Below, piece after piece: positions 15,733-25,218 of a stretch of DNA of 34,350 bases (within the stretch, counting starts at the first letter, position 1; each line of letters opens with the position of its first letter). This DNA is from JAIVJZ01 sp035296385 (GTDB taxonomy: Bacteria > Acidobacteriota > Blastocatellia > Pyrinomonadales > Pyrinomonadaceae), in the NCBI GenBank assembly GCA_035296385.1, contig DATHBB010000135.1:1-34350 (forward strand). The letters are read 5' to 3'. The notes under the pieces are model-generated. The model was not told where the DNA came from. It did no database searches and saw only the letters and a program-made list of their open reading frames with translations. A program made the position numbers and the translations under genes.

Positions 15733-18101
15733 CGTTCGAGGCCCGACATATGAGCGAACGGCTTCGTCTCTTCGTTCAGCGCCGCCCCCTGCTTGCGGAA
15801 GCGTGCGCCGCCCCTCTCGCTCTCGCCGCGCTCTACCTTTTAGTCTTCGGCGCATACCTCAAAGGTGATCGCAGCGTCTCCACCTTCCTCGACAACACGT
15901 ACCTGATCCACCCGATCTTCCATCACATCTCGGCGAGCTTCGCGCGCGGAGAGTTTCCTTACTGGATCAACACCATCGTCGGCGGGTTGCCGCTTTACAA
16001 CACGCCGCAGTTTTCGCTCACCTACCCGTTCTACTTTTTTCACGCGGGACTCTACGCGGACGCGGCGAACATCTCGCTACAGGTGCATTACGTGACGTTC
16101 CTGCACCTGTTCATCGCCTACGTCAACTCTTACGTTCTCATGCGCGTGCTCAGACTCGCGCCTTTGCACGCGCTGCTCGGTGCGTCGCTCTTCGCCTTCA
16201 GCGCCAACACCTTCGAGTACAGCACGTGGGTCAACATCGCCGCGCCCTACAGTTGGTTTCCGCTCGTCGTCGCGTCGTTCATACTCATCCTCGAAGAGAG
16301 GCGACGCGGCGCGGCGGTGTTGCTCGGCGCGGCATCGCTCGGACTGCTCGCGCTCGCCTCCACGTCTCAACCGCTGATTCACCTGATCGTCGTGATGTTG
16401 GTGCTCTACCTCGCCCACGCCTTCGTGCGCGTGAAGCGGGGCGAGTTTCGCGCGCTCGCTCGCACAACTTTTTATCTCGTGTTAATGGGCGGTCTGGGAC
16501 TCATGCTCGCCGCGCCGAGCGTCTTTCCGGTCGTCGCCGACACGGGGCAGATGATCCGTTTCATCGGCAGCGCTCCGGCAGTCGTAGGGTTCGCCCCGCT
16601 CCCCTTCAAAGCGTTTCTTGAGGGGCAACTGCATCCGGTCGCGCTGGCCGGAACGCTCCTTCCGCTCGACGTGCACAGGGTGATGGGAAACTCTTTCGTA
16701 GGGTTGGGCGCGGTGCTGCTGGCTTTGTTCGGCGTGCTTCGCGGGCGCTCGCACTGGGTGGTGCTGCCCTTCCTCTTCATCGCGCTCTACGGGTTGCTCT
16801 CCGCGACCGGCGACCACCTGGGCGTGGCGCGGTTCAACTATCAACTCCCGCTCATCAACAAGATCAGGGAGCCGCCGCGCCACCTGTTCCTCTTCGTCCT
16901 GGGCATCTCCGTTCTGGCGGCGCACGGCTTCGCTTATCTCACCGAACGGCTCGGTCGCGGCTACAGGGCGACTTTTAATTTGGGAGCATGCGCGGCGGCT
17001 TTCGTCTTCGTCATACTGTTGCTGCTCACGCTCAAAGCAGGCTTGCCTTACGCGGGAACCGTCCCGAAAGAATTGTTGCTGGCCGCACTCGCGGCGGTCG
17101 TCGTGCTGTTGTTGATGTTGCCGCTTGTGCGGCGCGCGTGGGCGCGGGGTCTCGTCACGTCGCTGATCGTCCTTCTGGTCGTCGCCTCCGCCCTGCCGTA
17201 TTCGCGCATCGTGCTGCCTTTGCGAGAGGGCGACTACTTCGCGGCGGAGAACCTCAACTCGCACCGGACGCTCACGGAGCTAGCGCAGATCGCAGACGCG
17301 CGCGACTATCGCTTTATCATTCAGGACGACAAACTGAAACCCGTGCTCTGGTCGATGAACGCCGGTTATTACGGCCTGCGCACCTTTCAGGGCTACATGA
17401 ACCCGCTGCCCTACGCGCAGTTTCAACAAATCTACCAGCGTTTCAATCTGCGCAACTACTACCCGATGCTCGGCGGCAAGTATTACCTTTGCAACCCCTG
17501 CAACGAGGCTCTGCTCGGCGACTACGATTTTCAGAGAGAGGTCAACGGCTACCGGCTGCACGTCGCGCGCCGCCCCATGCCGCGCTTCGCGCTCGTCAAC
17601 CGCCTCGCGGGGACGTACGAAAGCCCCAACGATTTTTACAACAAGATTCACGCGGGCTACGACTACACGAAGGAACTCTACGTCGGCACAAACAACTCGG
17701 AGTACGTTGCAAGCTGGCTCGGCGTACAGAGCGCGCACGCCGCGTCCGACGTCAAAGCGGAACGCGCCTCGCTCAACGCGATCCGGTTGAGCGTTAACGC
17801 TCCGAGTCGCGCCGTGCTCGTCTTCAACGAGCACTTCGAGAAGGCCTGGAAGGCGCGCGTCAACGGCGCGCCCGCGAGGTTGTTCAGGGTCAATCTCAAT
17901 CAGATCGGCGTGCGGCTCGAAGGCGGCGCGAGCACAATTGATTTCGAGTATCGCCCGACGCTCTTCATACGTTCGCTCTGGTTGCAGCGCGCGACCTTCG
18001 CGGGGATGCTTCTCGCCGCGCTCTACTTGATGATCGCAGCGCGGCGTTCTTCCAACGGCGGGCGAAACAGGCTTAGAATCCCCGAACACGCTCCGGTCTG
18101 A
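15729..18101 (+). CDS. YfhO-like multi-pass membrane protein (putative GT-C glycosyltransferase)
   Basis: 790 residues, overlapping the Wzt-like gene by 4 bp (ATGA), so translation is probably coupled. A first membrane helix (about 25-45) is followed by a periplasmic loop with FLDNTYLIHPIFHHISASF and GGLPLYNTPQ, then about ten more helices to residue 490, an extracytoplasmic domain (about 500-750), and a last helix near 755-775. This is the layout of YfhO proteins, which add sugars to cell-surface polymers outside the membrane using polyprenyl-phosphate sugars. Its neighbour, a DPM1/GtrB-like enzyme, would make such a donor. The acceptor is unknown. Confidence 0.8.
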   Translation: MTFEARHMSERLRLFVQRRPLLAEACAAPLALAALYLLVFGAYLKGDRSVSTFLDNTYLIHPIFHHISASFARGEFPYWINTIVGGLPLYNTPQFSLTYPFYFFHAGLYADAANISLQVHYVTFLHLFIAYVNSYVLMRVLRLAPLHALLGASLFAFSANTFEYSTWVNIAAPYSWFPLVVASFILILEERRRGAAVLLGAASLGLLALASTSQPLIHLIVVMLVLYLAHAFVRVKRGEFRALARTTFYLVLMGGLGLMLAAPSVFPVVADTGQMIRFIGSAPAVVGFAPLPFKAFLEGQLHPVALAGTLLPLDVHRVMGNSFVGLGAVLLALFGVLRGRSHWVVLPFLFIALYGLLSATGDHLGVARFNYQLPLINKIREPPRHLFLFVLGISVLAAHGFAYLTERLGRGYRATFNLGACAAAFVFVILLLLTLKAGLPYAGTVPKELLLAALAAVVVLLLMLPLVRRAWARGLVTSLIVLLVVASALPYSRIVLPLREGDYFAAENLNSHRTLTELAQIADARDYRFIIQDDKLKPVLWSMNAGYYGLRTFQGYMNPLPYAQFQQIYQRFNLRNYYPMLGGKYYLCNPCNEALLGDYDFQREVNGYRLHVARRPMPRFALVNRLAGTYESPNDFYNKIHAGYDYTKELYVGTNNSEYVASWLGVQSAHAASDVKAERASLNAIRLSVNAPSRAVLVFNEHFEKAWKARVNGAPARLFRVNLNQIGVRLEGGASTIDFEYRPTLFIRSLWLQRATFAGMLLAALYLMIAARRSSNGGRNRLRIPEHAPV

Positions 18102-18195
18102 CGCGCGCGTGCGCGAAGTGCGCGGCGCAAGAAGTCAGGCGCGCACGAAGACGCTCGCGCCGCCGGTCTAAATTATTGCTTCAGGTGTAAACGAT

Positions 18196-19266
18196 ATGAA
18201 CGTTGCCGCAGCAGGAGAACTGGCGAAGGCGTCGCCCGTCGTGCCCAACATCGAGCCGCTTCTTCCTCTCCCCTTCCCGCTCGAACCGAGGGGCGACGCG
18301 CGGCCCAGCCTCTGCGTGGTGATTCCCGTCTACAACGAGGAGCGCGTGCTCTTGCGCACCTACGAGGAGTTGAGCGCGGTGCTGAATGGTTTGGAGGTTG
18401 ACTGGTCGCTCCTCTTCATCAACGACGGCAGCCGCGACGGCACTGCGAACTTGCTCGCCGCGCTCAACCACAGGGACAAGCGCGTCGGCTTCATACTGCT
18501 CTCGCGTAACTTCGGACATCAGGCCGCGCTCACGGCAGGCTTCGACCACGCCGACGCGGACATCGTCATCAGCATGGACGGCGACCTGCAACACCCGCCC
18601 GCGCTCATACGCGAGTTGATGATCGCCTGGCGCGAGGGCTACGACATCGTGCATACGCGCAAACTCGACACGGCGGGGCTGTCCTTCAAGCGCAGCCTCC
18701 CGACGCGACTCGCCTATCGCATCGTCGCGCGCGTCGCGCAGATCAAGATCATCCCGAACGCTTCGGATTATCGTCTGCTCGACCGTCAGGCGCACGAGGC
18801 CGTGCGTTCGTTGCCTGAGAGCGCGCGCCTGTATCGCGGCCTGACGCCGTGGATCGGCTTTCGCCAGTGCGTGCTGCCGTATCGAGCAGCCGAGCGCGCC
18901 GCCGGAACTTCGCAGTACAACTTCAAACAACTCGTCAACCTCTTCTCGCGCGCCCTCTTCGACTTCTCCAGCCTGCCGCTTCACCTCGGACTCTTTCTCG
19001 GCGGCGTCGCCATCTTCCTGAGCGCGCTCTATCTGCTCTTCATACTCGTCTGGCTGCTGCTCGGCGAGGAAGCGCCGCCCGGCTGGGCGTCGAGCATCTC
19101 CGTGACGCTCTTCTTAAATTCCATCACGCTCGCCTTCATGGGCATCATCGGCGCATACGTCGCGCGCATCTACAACGAAGTGCGCGCGCGCCCCTCCTAC
19201 ATGCTCAGCCGCATACAGACGCCGCGACGCAAGCAGGTGAACGAAAACGACAGCGATGACAGGTAA
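18196..19266 (+). CDS. Family 2 glycosyltransferase, DPM1/GtrB/ArnC-like
   Basis: 356 residues. The GT-A domain has CVVIPVYNEE (40-49), LLFINDGSRDGT (72-83), SRNFGHQAALTAG and the metal/nucleotide motif MDGDLQHPP (127-135). DYRLLDR and RYSQYNF-like (AGTSQYNFKQL) segments follow, then two C-terminal membrane helices (about 262-290 and 300-325). This is the form of polyprenyl-phosphate glycosyltransferases that transfer a sugar from a nucleotide to undecaprenyl phosphate at the inner face of the membrane. The product would serve GT-C enzymes such as the YfhO-like protein upstream. The sugar is not predictable. Confidence 0.88.
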   Translation: MNVAAAGELAKASPVVPNIEPLLPLPFPLEPRGDARPSLCVVIPVYNEERVLLRTYEELSAVLNGLEVDWSLLFINDGSRDGTANLLAALNHRDKRVGFILLSRNFGHQAALTAGFDHADADIVISMDGDLQHPPALIRELMIAWREGYDIVHTRKLDTAGLSFKRSLPTRLAYRIVARVAQIKIIPNASDYRLLDRQAHEAVRSLPESARLYRGLTPWIGFRQCVLPYRAAERAAGTSQYNFKQLVNLFSRALFDFSSLPLHLGLFLGGVAIFLSALYLLFILVWLLLGEEAPPGWASSISVTLFLNSITLAFMGIIGAYVARIYNEVRARPSYMLSRIQTPRRKQVNENDSDDR

Positions 19267-19281
19267 ACAAGGGGGACGCCG

Positions 19282-20199
19282 ATGAGCACGACGACAGAAA
19301 GAACCACTACCGCCAACGCCGCGACGGCTGACTCGGACCCGTGCAAAGTATGCGAGAGCACAGCCGGATACGAACGCGTGCACGGGCAGTTGGAGCAGTG
19401 TCGCGCCTGCGGCTTCGTCACCTTCCGCGACTACACGCCGGAGTCGCTCGCCGAAATTTACACTGACGACTACTTCGCGGGGAAAGAGTATCCCGATTAT
19501 GTCGGCCAGCAGGATGCCCTGCGCCGCTCCATGCGCCGCCACCTCGCACAGATGGCGCGCTACAACCCGCGCCGCGATTCCCTGCTCGAAGTCGGCAGCG
19601 CCTACGGGCTGTTTCTGGACGAGGCGCGCACGGAGTACGGAGAGGTCGCGGGCGTTGACATCTGCGAGTCGCCGACCGCCTATGCGCGCGAGCAACTGAA
19701 TTTGAACGTCAGTTGCGCAGATTTCCTCGGACTCGATTTCGGCTCGCGGCGTTTCGACGTGGTCTGTTTGTGGGACACCGTCGAGCACCTGAGCGCGCCG
19801 GAGGCTTATCTGGAAAAGGCCGCGCGCCTGCTCAACCCGGACGGGATGGTCTTCCTCACCACCGGCGACATCACCTCTTTCAACGCGCGTCTGCGCGGCG
19901 CGAACTGGCGGCAGATACACCCGCCTTCGCACCTGCACTACTTTTCGCGCGACACCATCACGCGCCTGCTCGAACGCCTCGGCTTCAAAGTCGTCGGCAT
20001 CGAAACCGCCTCCTATTACCACACGGCCTACAACGTCTTCGCCTCGATCCGCCTGCGTGGCGGCGCGACGGGACGCGTCGCGTCGCTGGCGTTGAATTTG
20101 ATCGGCGAGCGCACGGCGCGACGCGTCGGCGTCTGGATCAACCTCGGCGACATTATGTTCGTCGCCGCGCGCCTCAAAGCGCGGGACGGAAACGAATAA
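19282..20199 (+). CDS. SAM-dependent methyltransferase with N-terminal zinc ribbon
   Basis: 305 residues; GGGGGA lies 6-7 nt before the ATG. Cys21, Cys24, Cys40 and Cys43 form a CxxC-x15-CxxC zinc ribbon. The methyltransferase core follows: LLEVGSAYGLFLDEA (101-115, motif I), VAGVDICES, VVCLWDTVEHL and LNPDGMVFLTTGD. HLHYFSRDTITRLLERLGF is typical of methyltransferases in sugar and surface-glycan clusters, including C-methyltransferases of deoxysugars and chain-capping enzymes. It lies 15 bp after the glycosyltransferase gene and is the last gene of the plus-strand run. Substrate unknown. Confidence 0.85.
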   Translation: MSTTTERTTTANAATADSDPCKVCESTAGYERVHGQLEQCRACGFVTFRDYTPESLAEIYTDDYFAGKEYPDYVGQQDALRRSMRRHLAQMARYNPRRDSLLEVGSAYGLFLDEARTEYGEVAGVDICESPTAYAREQLNLNVSCADFLGLDFGSRRFDVVCLWDTVEHLSAPEAYLEKAARLLNPDGMVFLTTGDITSFNARLRGANWRQIHPPSHLHYFSRDTITRLLERLGFKVVGIETASYYHTAYNVFASIRLRGGATGRVASLALNLIGERTARRVGVWINLGDIMFVAARLKARDGNE

Positions 20200-20224
20200 C
20201 GAGTCAGCTGTTTATGTTGATGCT

Positions 20225-20248
20225 CGCGCGTCTCGCCGCAGACGCGCG
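20225..20248. other. Hairpin between convergent genes
   Basis: CGCGCGTCT and AGACGCGCG form a perfect 9-bp stem with a 6-nt loop between two convergent genes (ends 20199 and 20265). There is no T-run, so intrinsic termination is uncertain, but the position suits a transcription or RNA-end barrier. Confidence 0.4.
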
Positions 20249-20264
20249 GCGGCGAAATTGCGCG

Positions 20265-21812
20265 TCAGCGGCGTGATGAATCTTGTAGCTCGAATCTCAC
20301 CCCGTCCCACACGGCCAGTAAGGTCTTGCCGGAAGTCGGCTGCGACAGGTGCGCCTCCGCCTGCTTGCGCTCCCTGAAAAGCGCGCCCGTCAAAGTGAAG
20401 TCGTGATAAATGATCTTGAGCACTCTGCTCGCGTCCTGCTCGAACTGCGTGGCCTCCGGTATGACCAGCACGATCTTCGCGTGAGGCGGCGGCGCGGGCA
20501 GAGCGGCTTTCAAGCCGCGTATAATCCGAACGTTGCGCGCGTGATAAGCGTCGTACCAGCGCGGCACGCTGTTGAACTTTAGCCAGGAGTAGGACTGCCA
20601 GGCCACGATTGATATGAAGGCGAACGGCAGCGCGTAACGAAGCGCGCGCGCAAGAGAGGGCGACGAGCGCGCCCAAAGTTTTCCGCCGATGCAGAAAAGA
20701 GCGGCGACGGCGAGCGCCGTGCCGATGTTGGCCGGATAGGGGTAGTAAAAGTTGTTGTAGTGATTTTTGAACGAGGCCAGCGGCAGCAAAAAGAGTACGA
20801 ACCACACCCACCCGAAAAACAACCAGCGATTCCTCGACAGAAACGCCAGCACGAAAGGCGCGGCTAACAACGCGAGCGCGGTCGCGGCGCGCACGGGGTT
20901 GTTCTCGTCGGTCTGGAAGGCCAGCACGGCCAGGTAGAAACCGAACGAGCGCCCGACGACGCGCGGCGAATATTCCGAGTAGTACGGGTCTGCCGGATCG
21001 CTCGCCCCGAAATTCGAGACGACACTCATGTAGAGAACCACGGCCAGCAAGACGGTGAGCACGCCCCAAACGATCTCCCAACGCGACGTGCGGCGAAGGC
21101 GTTGCACGAAGTCGCCGGGTTGAAAACGGGTGTCGCCGGTTTCAGTCTGATGCCGTTGCGGGTTGGAGATAAGCCACATCAGGAACATGGGCGCGACGAC
21201 GATGATGGCGCTCTCTTTGCTTTTAACCGCCGCCAGCAAAAGCGGCAAAGTGAGCAATAGCAAACGGGGGCGATACTCGCCTCGCGGGTGCAGGATGAGC
21301 GTCATGGAGAGGAGGATGGCGGCCAGAAAAAGTGTGCTCAACAGATCGAAGATGGCCGCAGGCCAGTAGATCACAAGGTAGGCGGAACAACTCAGTAGAA
21401 AAAATGTTGCGCCCGCGAGCGAAGCCCACCAGTCGGAGGTAAGACGGTAAAGCGACAGCCAGATGAGTACGGAACTGGCGACGTGTATCAGGAGCAGCGT
21501 CCAGATGATCGGCGCTTCGCGCTCGCCGAAGACGCGCAGGAGAATCGTGATGGCGTCGCGCCCGACTGGACGCAGTGATATGACGCCGGGCAGGTAATCG
21601 CGCGGCGAGATTTCGAGATTACGCTCGTAGCTGTGTTGCAGGTGCAGCGCGTCGTCCAGGAGAAAGCCTTGCGAACGATTGATGCGTTGCGACCAGATTG
21701 AGACGCCGAGGAGGGCGAGGACGATGACCGCGATGATCCTCTTTTGCCAGTCTCCCGAAAGGTATCGCCGTGCGAAATCGGGGCTGGCCGTCGTCGGTTG
21801 CGTGCTAGTCAT
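20265..21812 (-). CDS. Multi-pass membrane protein, GT-C glycosyltransferase-like
   Basis: 515 residues with about 11 predicted membrane helices. After the first helix (about 27-43), the loop FLLDDALHLQHS holds an acidic pair in the place where GT-C enzymes (ArnT, PMT and relatives) have their catalytic Asp. RPVGRDAITILLRVFG and a lumenal-looking C-terminal end (about 430-515) follow. It would act outside the membrane with lipid-phosphate sugars, in line with the surrounding surface-glycan genes. AAGG lies 6 nt before the ATG. It is transcribed alone, against the export run. It could also be a non-catalytic membrane protein. Confidence 0.6.
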   Translation of the reverse strand: MTSTQPTTASPDFARRYLSGDWQKRIIAVIVLALLGVSIWSQRINRSQGFLLDDALHLQHSYERNLEISPRDYLPGVISLRPVGRDAITILLRVFGEREAPIIWTLLLIHVASSVLIWLSLYRLTSDWWASLAGATFFLLSCSAYLVIYWPAAIFDLLSTLFLAAILLSMTLILHPRGEYRPRLLLLTLPLLLAAVKSKESAIIVVAPMFLMWLISNPQRHQTETGDTRFQPGDFVQRLRRTSRWEIVWGVLTVLLAVVLYMSVVSNFGASDPADPYYSEYSPRVVGRSFGFYLAVLAFQTDENNPVRAATALALLAAPFVLAFLSRNRWLFFGWVWFVLFLLPLASFKNHYNNFYYPYPANIGTALAVAALFCIGGKLWARSSPSLARALRYALPFAFISIVAWQSYSWLKFNSVPRWYDAYHARNVRIIRGLKAALPAPPPHAKIVLVIPEATQFEQDASRVLKIIYHDFTLTGALFRERKQAEAHLSQPTSGKTLLAVWDGVRFELQDSSRR

Positions 21813-21962
21813 GTCCGGCCTTCAAGTCTGAAAATTCTCTCGCCGCAGTTGTCTGCCAAACGGTCGCGCGCACGCGTTTTTGAACGGCTTGTGGCGTCAG
21901 GTAAGAATATGGTAACAACTAGCCGTTACAAAACAAGCATGCGGATATTTTGGGAGGAATAT

Positions 21963-22430
21963 ATGCGTTTCAATCCGAACCTTGCTAATGAGTCGAAAAT
22001 GTTTAGTAAGAAATTTTCGCGACGCGCGCGAACGCTCGTCGTCTTGAGCCTGTTCCTCGCGAGCGCGCTCTCGCTCGCCGGCTGCGGCGATATGGACGAC
22101 AGCGACACCGGCTCGGCTAACAAAGCGACGACGAACACGGCTTCCGTGCCCTCGAAGGGTCTCATCACGGCAGACCCGAACCCCGTCCCGGCGGGCGGCG
22201 GCGAACTCGCGAAGACGAAAATCTCCTGGAACACGAAGACCGACATGGGGCCGGTGAGCGTTTTCGTTTCGACGAACGGCGAGCCGGAAGCGAAATTCGC
22301 CGAGAGCGGGCAGGACGGCTCAGCCGAAGCCCCCTGGATTCAAGCCTCAGCCGTCTATGATTTTCGTCTCTACGTCGGCACGGGCGCGAACCGCCAACTG
22401 CTTGACCACATAGAGGTGACGCGCAAATAG
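21963..22430 (+). CDS. Small lipoprotein with a C-terminal beta-type domain
   Basis: 155 residues from ATG 21963, chosen because GGGAGG lies 5 nt upstream; upstream in-frame codons lack such a site. A basic N-terminus (KKFSRRAR), a hydrophobic stretch and the lipobox LSLAGC mark a lipoprotein with the lipidated Cys near residue 41. A Thr/Asn/Ser linker leads to a domain of about 85 residues with ITADPNPVPAGGG, TKISWNTK, SAEAPWIQ, YDFRLYVG and LDHIEVTRK, which looks like an Ig-like or fibronectin-like sandwich. It is a single gene among surface-glycan genes, facing the methyltransferase gene that ends at 22532. Function unknown. Confidence 0.75.
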   Translation: MRFNPNLANESKMFSKKFSRRARTLVVLSLFLASALSLAGCGDMDDSDTGSANKATTNTASVPSKGLITADPNPVPAGGGELAKTKISWNTKTDMGPVSVFVSTNGEPEAKFAESGQDGSAEAPWIQASAVYDFRLYVGTGANRQLLDHIEVTRK

Positions 22431-22531
22431 TTCGACGCGCGCGCCGGACGACGGCGAAAATTTCGGCGACGATGTCTTCTCTGTCTTCGTTGCGGCGCGC
22501 TTCAACTTTTAATTTTCAGCCCGGCACGCTT

Positions 22532-24046
22532 TCAAATCGAGAGCGTGCGCGTGAAGACGTGACGGCGACCGCGCTCGTCGAAGGCGCGCACGAGCAGCGT
22601 CCGGCGTCTTGGCTGTGCGGCAGCGTGCGCGGCGGATAGCGTGAATCGTTCCGCGAAGCCGCACGGGAGCGGCGCGTCGTCGGGATAACTTCCGGATGCG
22701 TCCGTTCGCCTCAAGCCGTAACGCAGCGTGCCGAGATAAACGCCGTCAAGAAAAGCTTCGAGACGCGTGACGGGCGCGCCCTCGGAGTAAACCCAACCGG
22801 CGACTTCCAACTCGCCCGCGCCGTCGAGCGACGCGCCCTCGACGGGCGACTCCAGCGCGCCCTTCCACCGCGCGCTCAAAGGGTGACGCAAGCGGCGCGC
22901 GAACCTGACGGGGAGGCTGACATCGAGGTTATTGCGCAGGTTCGCCAGTAGCCGCCAGGAGCGCGAGGTCTGCACCCATTCCGCCACCTCCGCGCTCTTT
23001 TCCAGACGCGCCCGTTGCTCGCGCATCTCCGCCAGCGCGAGGTCGTGTATCCGCAGTTGCTCTTCGAGTTCGGCCACGCGCGTTTGCGCGAGGGCGAGTT
23101 GTTGAACCGCCGCCGCCGCCGCGTTATTTCCGAAGGATTGTCCGGCGATGACTGACGCGCCCGTATGATGATGAGCGCCGGGCGCTTTTTTGACGATATG
23201 GACCCAGCCGTTGTCGTCCAGAATGCCGAGCGCCTTTGACCAGAGCCGGTAGGTCGTGAACGTGCAACCCAACTCTTCAAAGCGACGGCGGAGATCGCGG
23301 TAGGAGAAGAGGCGATAGACGAGGATGCCCTCTTCCGGCCTGATCGGGTCGCCGTGATATTGCGGCTCGGCGTGGTATTTGATCTCTCCGGCCTCGTCGA
23401 GTTCGGCCAATACCAGATCGTGCTCGCTATCCAGCAGGAAAGGCACGGTGAAACAATAGATGCCGCCCGCCTTGAGTATCCTCGCCACTTCGCGTTCAGC
23501 CGCTGCTGCATCGGGGACGTGCTCGAACACCTCGAAGGTGAGGACGATGTCGAACGTCTCGTCGGCGAAAGAGGTGCGTTGCAAATCCTCGTGCCGCACG
23601 CCGCGCACAACTTCGCCCGAACGATGCTCCGCGCCGAAGTATTCGGAACAGACTAACAACTCCGGCTCAAGATATTTTTGAAAGAAGCTAAAAAGCGGGG
23701 AGTGCGTTTCGGCTAAATAGACTCTGAGGCCGTGCGCGTTGATGTAGGCCGCGGTCTCTGCGAGCGTGGCGCACGGGTGCGCGAAGAGAGCCAGAGAGAG
23801 AGCGCAGACCGACTGCCTGTGACGGTTGATCGTGCCGGAGCCTTCGGCCACCACGTCCTCGCGCAAGTTGTCGGAGGAGATGTGAAACTTGACTTCCTCT
23901 CCCGCCATGTTGCAGACGCCCATGATGCAACCTCTTTCCAAAGCGTGTGCTCGCGCCCAAGTGTACATCTCGCGGTCGAAGCGCGTCGGGCGCTCTGGCT
24001 CGAAGTTCTCGTAAAAAATCGGCAGGCCGTGAAGGTCGAGCGTCAT
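22532..24046 (-). CDS. Methyltransferase fused to coiled coil and C-terminal beta module
   Basis: 504 residues from ATG 24046, which overlaps the stop of the upstream glycosyltransferase as ATGA. The longer in-frame reading to 24547 is only the shadow of that gene. Residues 130-205 hold a class I methyltransferase segment (FDIVLTFEVFEHVPDA, ILKAGGIYCFTVPF); the usual glycine-rich motif I is replaced by LLVCSEYFGAEHRSGE. A coiled coil (about 315-355) is followed by WVQTSRSWRLLANLR (357-371) and a beta-type domain (about 398-504). That C-terminal half is also found in the 1009-residue glycosyltransferase of the same operon. Probably a glycan methyltransferase; the acceptor is unknown. Confidence 0.8.
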   Translation of the reverse strand: MTLDLHGLPIFYENFEPERPTRFDREMYTWARAHALERGCIMGVCNMAGEEVKFHISSDNLREDVVAEGSGTINRHRQSVCALSLALFAHPCATLAETAAYINAHGLRVYLAETHSPLFSFFQKYLEPELLVCSEYFGAEHRSGEVVRGVRHEDLQRTSFADETFDIVLTFEVFEHVPDAAAAEREVARILKAGGIYCFTVPFLLDSEHDLVLAELDEAGEIKYHAEPQYHGDPIRPEEGILVYRLFSYRDLRRRFEELGCTFTTYRLWSKALGILDDNGWVHIVKKAPGAHHHTGASVIAGQSFGNNAAAAAVQQLALAQTRVAELEEQLRIHDLALAEMREQRARLEKSAEVAEWVQTSRSWRLLANLRNNLDVSLPVRFARRLRHPLSARWKGALESPVEGASLDGAGELEVAGWVYSEGAPVTRLEAFLDGVYLGTLRYGLRRTDASGSYPDDAPLPCGFAERFTLSAAHAAAQPRRRTLLVRAFDERGRRHVFTRTLSI

Positions 24047-25218
24047 GGCACACCCGCGCCCGTTTGCAACGGCTTGCTGATGATCTGGCCGAGCACCGAA
24101 TCGAAGCACGCGCGCACCGACTCGCGCCCGTGCGCGGCCATGATGTGGCTGCGCCCTTCGAGTCTGAGTTTTTCCCACAACTCCTCGTCCGCGAGCAGGC
24201 GCTCGACCGCAGAGGCGAAGCGCGCCGCGTCGTCCGCGACGAGCACGTGCGTGCCGTCTTCGAGGTTCAAGCCTTCGACGCCGATGCTCGTCGAGACGCA
24301 GGGCGTGCCGACCATCAGAGACTGCATCAGCTTGCGCTTCGTGCCCGCGCCGTAAAGGAGCGGGATGACGGAGATGCGCGCGCTTTGCAGGTAAGGCAGC
24401 ACGCTCGGAACCCAGCCGATCTGCCTCACGTCGCGCACGTCGCCGTAGTTGATCGACACTTCGTTGATGCCGTTGCCGACGATGTAGGCCGGGTGCTGCG
24501 CGAGCAACGCGGGCTTGATGCGCGGCAGTATGTCCTGACACAGCCACTCGACGGCCTGCACGTTCGGCGGGTGGCGAAAGTTGCCGATGAATAAAAGTCC
24601 TTTGCGTTCGGCGAACGGGAGCGGCGCGGTGGGCAAGTCTTCCGTGTCGGGCACGGCGTAGGCCAGATCGTTAACGCCGACGAAATCGTTGACGAGGTCG
24701 GCCTCCTTCTGCGAAACGGTGAGCACGGCGTCGGCAGCCGCGTAGACGTTCAACTCGCGGATCATCTCGTTGGCGTACTGCGGATCGAGTTGGCCGACGA
24801 GTTTGCCGTCGCGCCGGTAGAAGGCGCTGCGCGACTTGCGCAGGAAATGCAGATCAACCGAATCGACGACAACGCGCGCGTCGGGCGCAAGCGCGCGCAC
24901 GACCGGCAGGTAAAACTCCGCCTGCTCCCAGAAGGCTACGAGAACGAGATCGAAATGGCCTGTCGCGATCAGGGCTTCGGGGTTGACGAGACTCTCCTGC
25001 CCGCCCGCCCAGGGGTTGCGGCTGGCATAGGTGGCGACGCCCATCTGCTGTAGCGTGTGCGCGTAGCGCTCGCCGTCCATACCGTTCTGCGCTACGTAAC
25101 TGACAGCCCAACCGGCCTCGCGCAAAAATTCGATGAGATGAAACACGCGCCGCGAGCCGCCTTCGCGGTCGAACTCGGGCATCTTGGGCGCGCAGACGAG
25201 CGCCCGCTTAGTCGGCAT
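24043..25218 (-). CDS. Family 4 glycosyltransferase
   Basis: 391 residues with a GT-B fold. The N-terminal domain has PEFDREGGSRRVFHLIEFL (acceptor side) and VVDSVDLHFLRK. The C-terminal domain starts at GLLFIGNFRHPPNVQAVEWL and carries IPLLYGAGTKRKLMQSLMVGTPCVSTSIGVEG, the GT4 nucleotide-sugar signature with the basic GxKxK segment and the later Glu. It is cytoplasmic and adds one sugar to a lipid-linked glycan. It overlaps the upstream glycosyltransferase gene by 11 bp and the downstream methyltransferase gene by 4 bp, so the three are one operon. Confidence 0.9.
   Translation of the reverse strand: MPTKRALVCAPKMPEFDREGGSRRVFHLIEFLREAGWAVSYVAQNGMDGERYAHTLQQMGVATYASRNPWAGGQESLVNPEALIATGHFDLVLVAFWEQAEFYLPVVRALAPDARVVVDSVDLHFLRKSRSAFYRRDGKLVGQLDPQYANEMIRELNVYAAADAVLTVSQKEADLVNDFVGVNDLAYAVPDTEDLPTAPLPFAERKGLLFIGNFRHPPNVQAVEWLCQDILPRIKPALLAQHPAYIVGNGINEVSINYGDVRDVRQIGWVPSVLPYLQSARISVIPLLYGAGTKRKLMQSLMVGTPCVSTSIGVEGLNLEDGTHVLVADDAARFASAVERLLADEELWEKLRLEGRSHIMAAHGRESVRACFDSVLGQIISKPLQTGAGVP

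Noticed and set aside
24047..24547. N-terminal 167-residue extension of the methyltransferase
   Set aside because: It is an Arg/Ala-rich shadow of the GT4 gene on the same strand. The ATGA overlap at 24043-24046 marks the true start.
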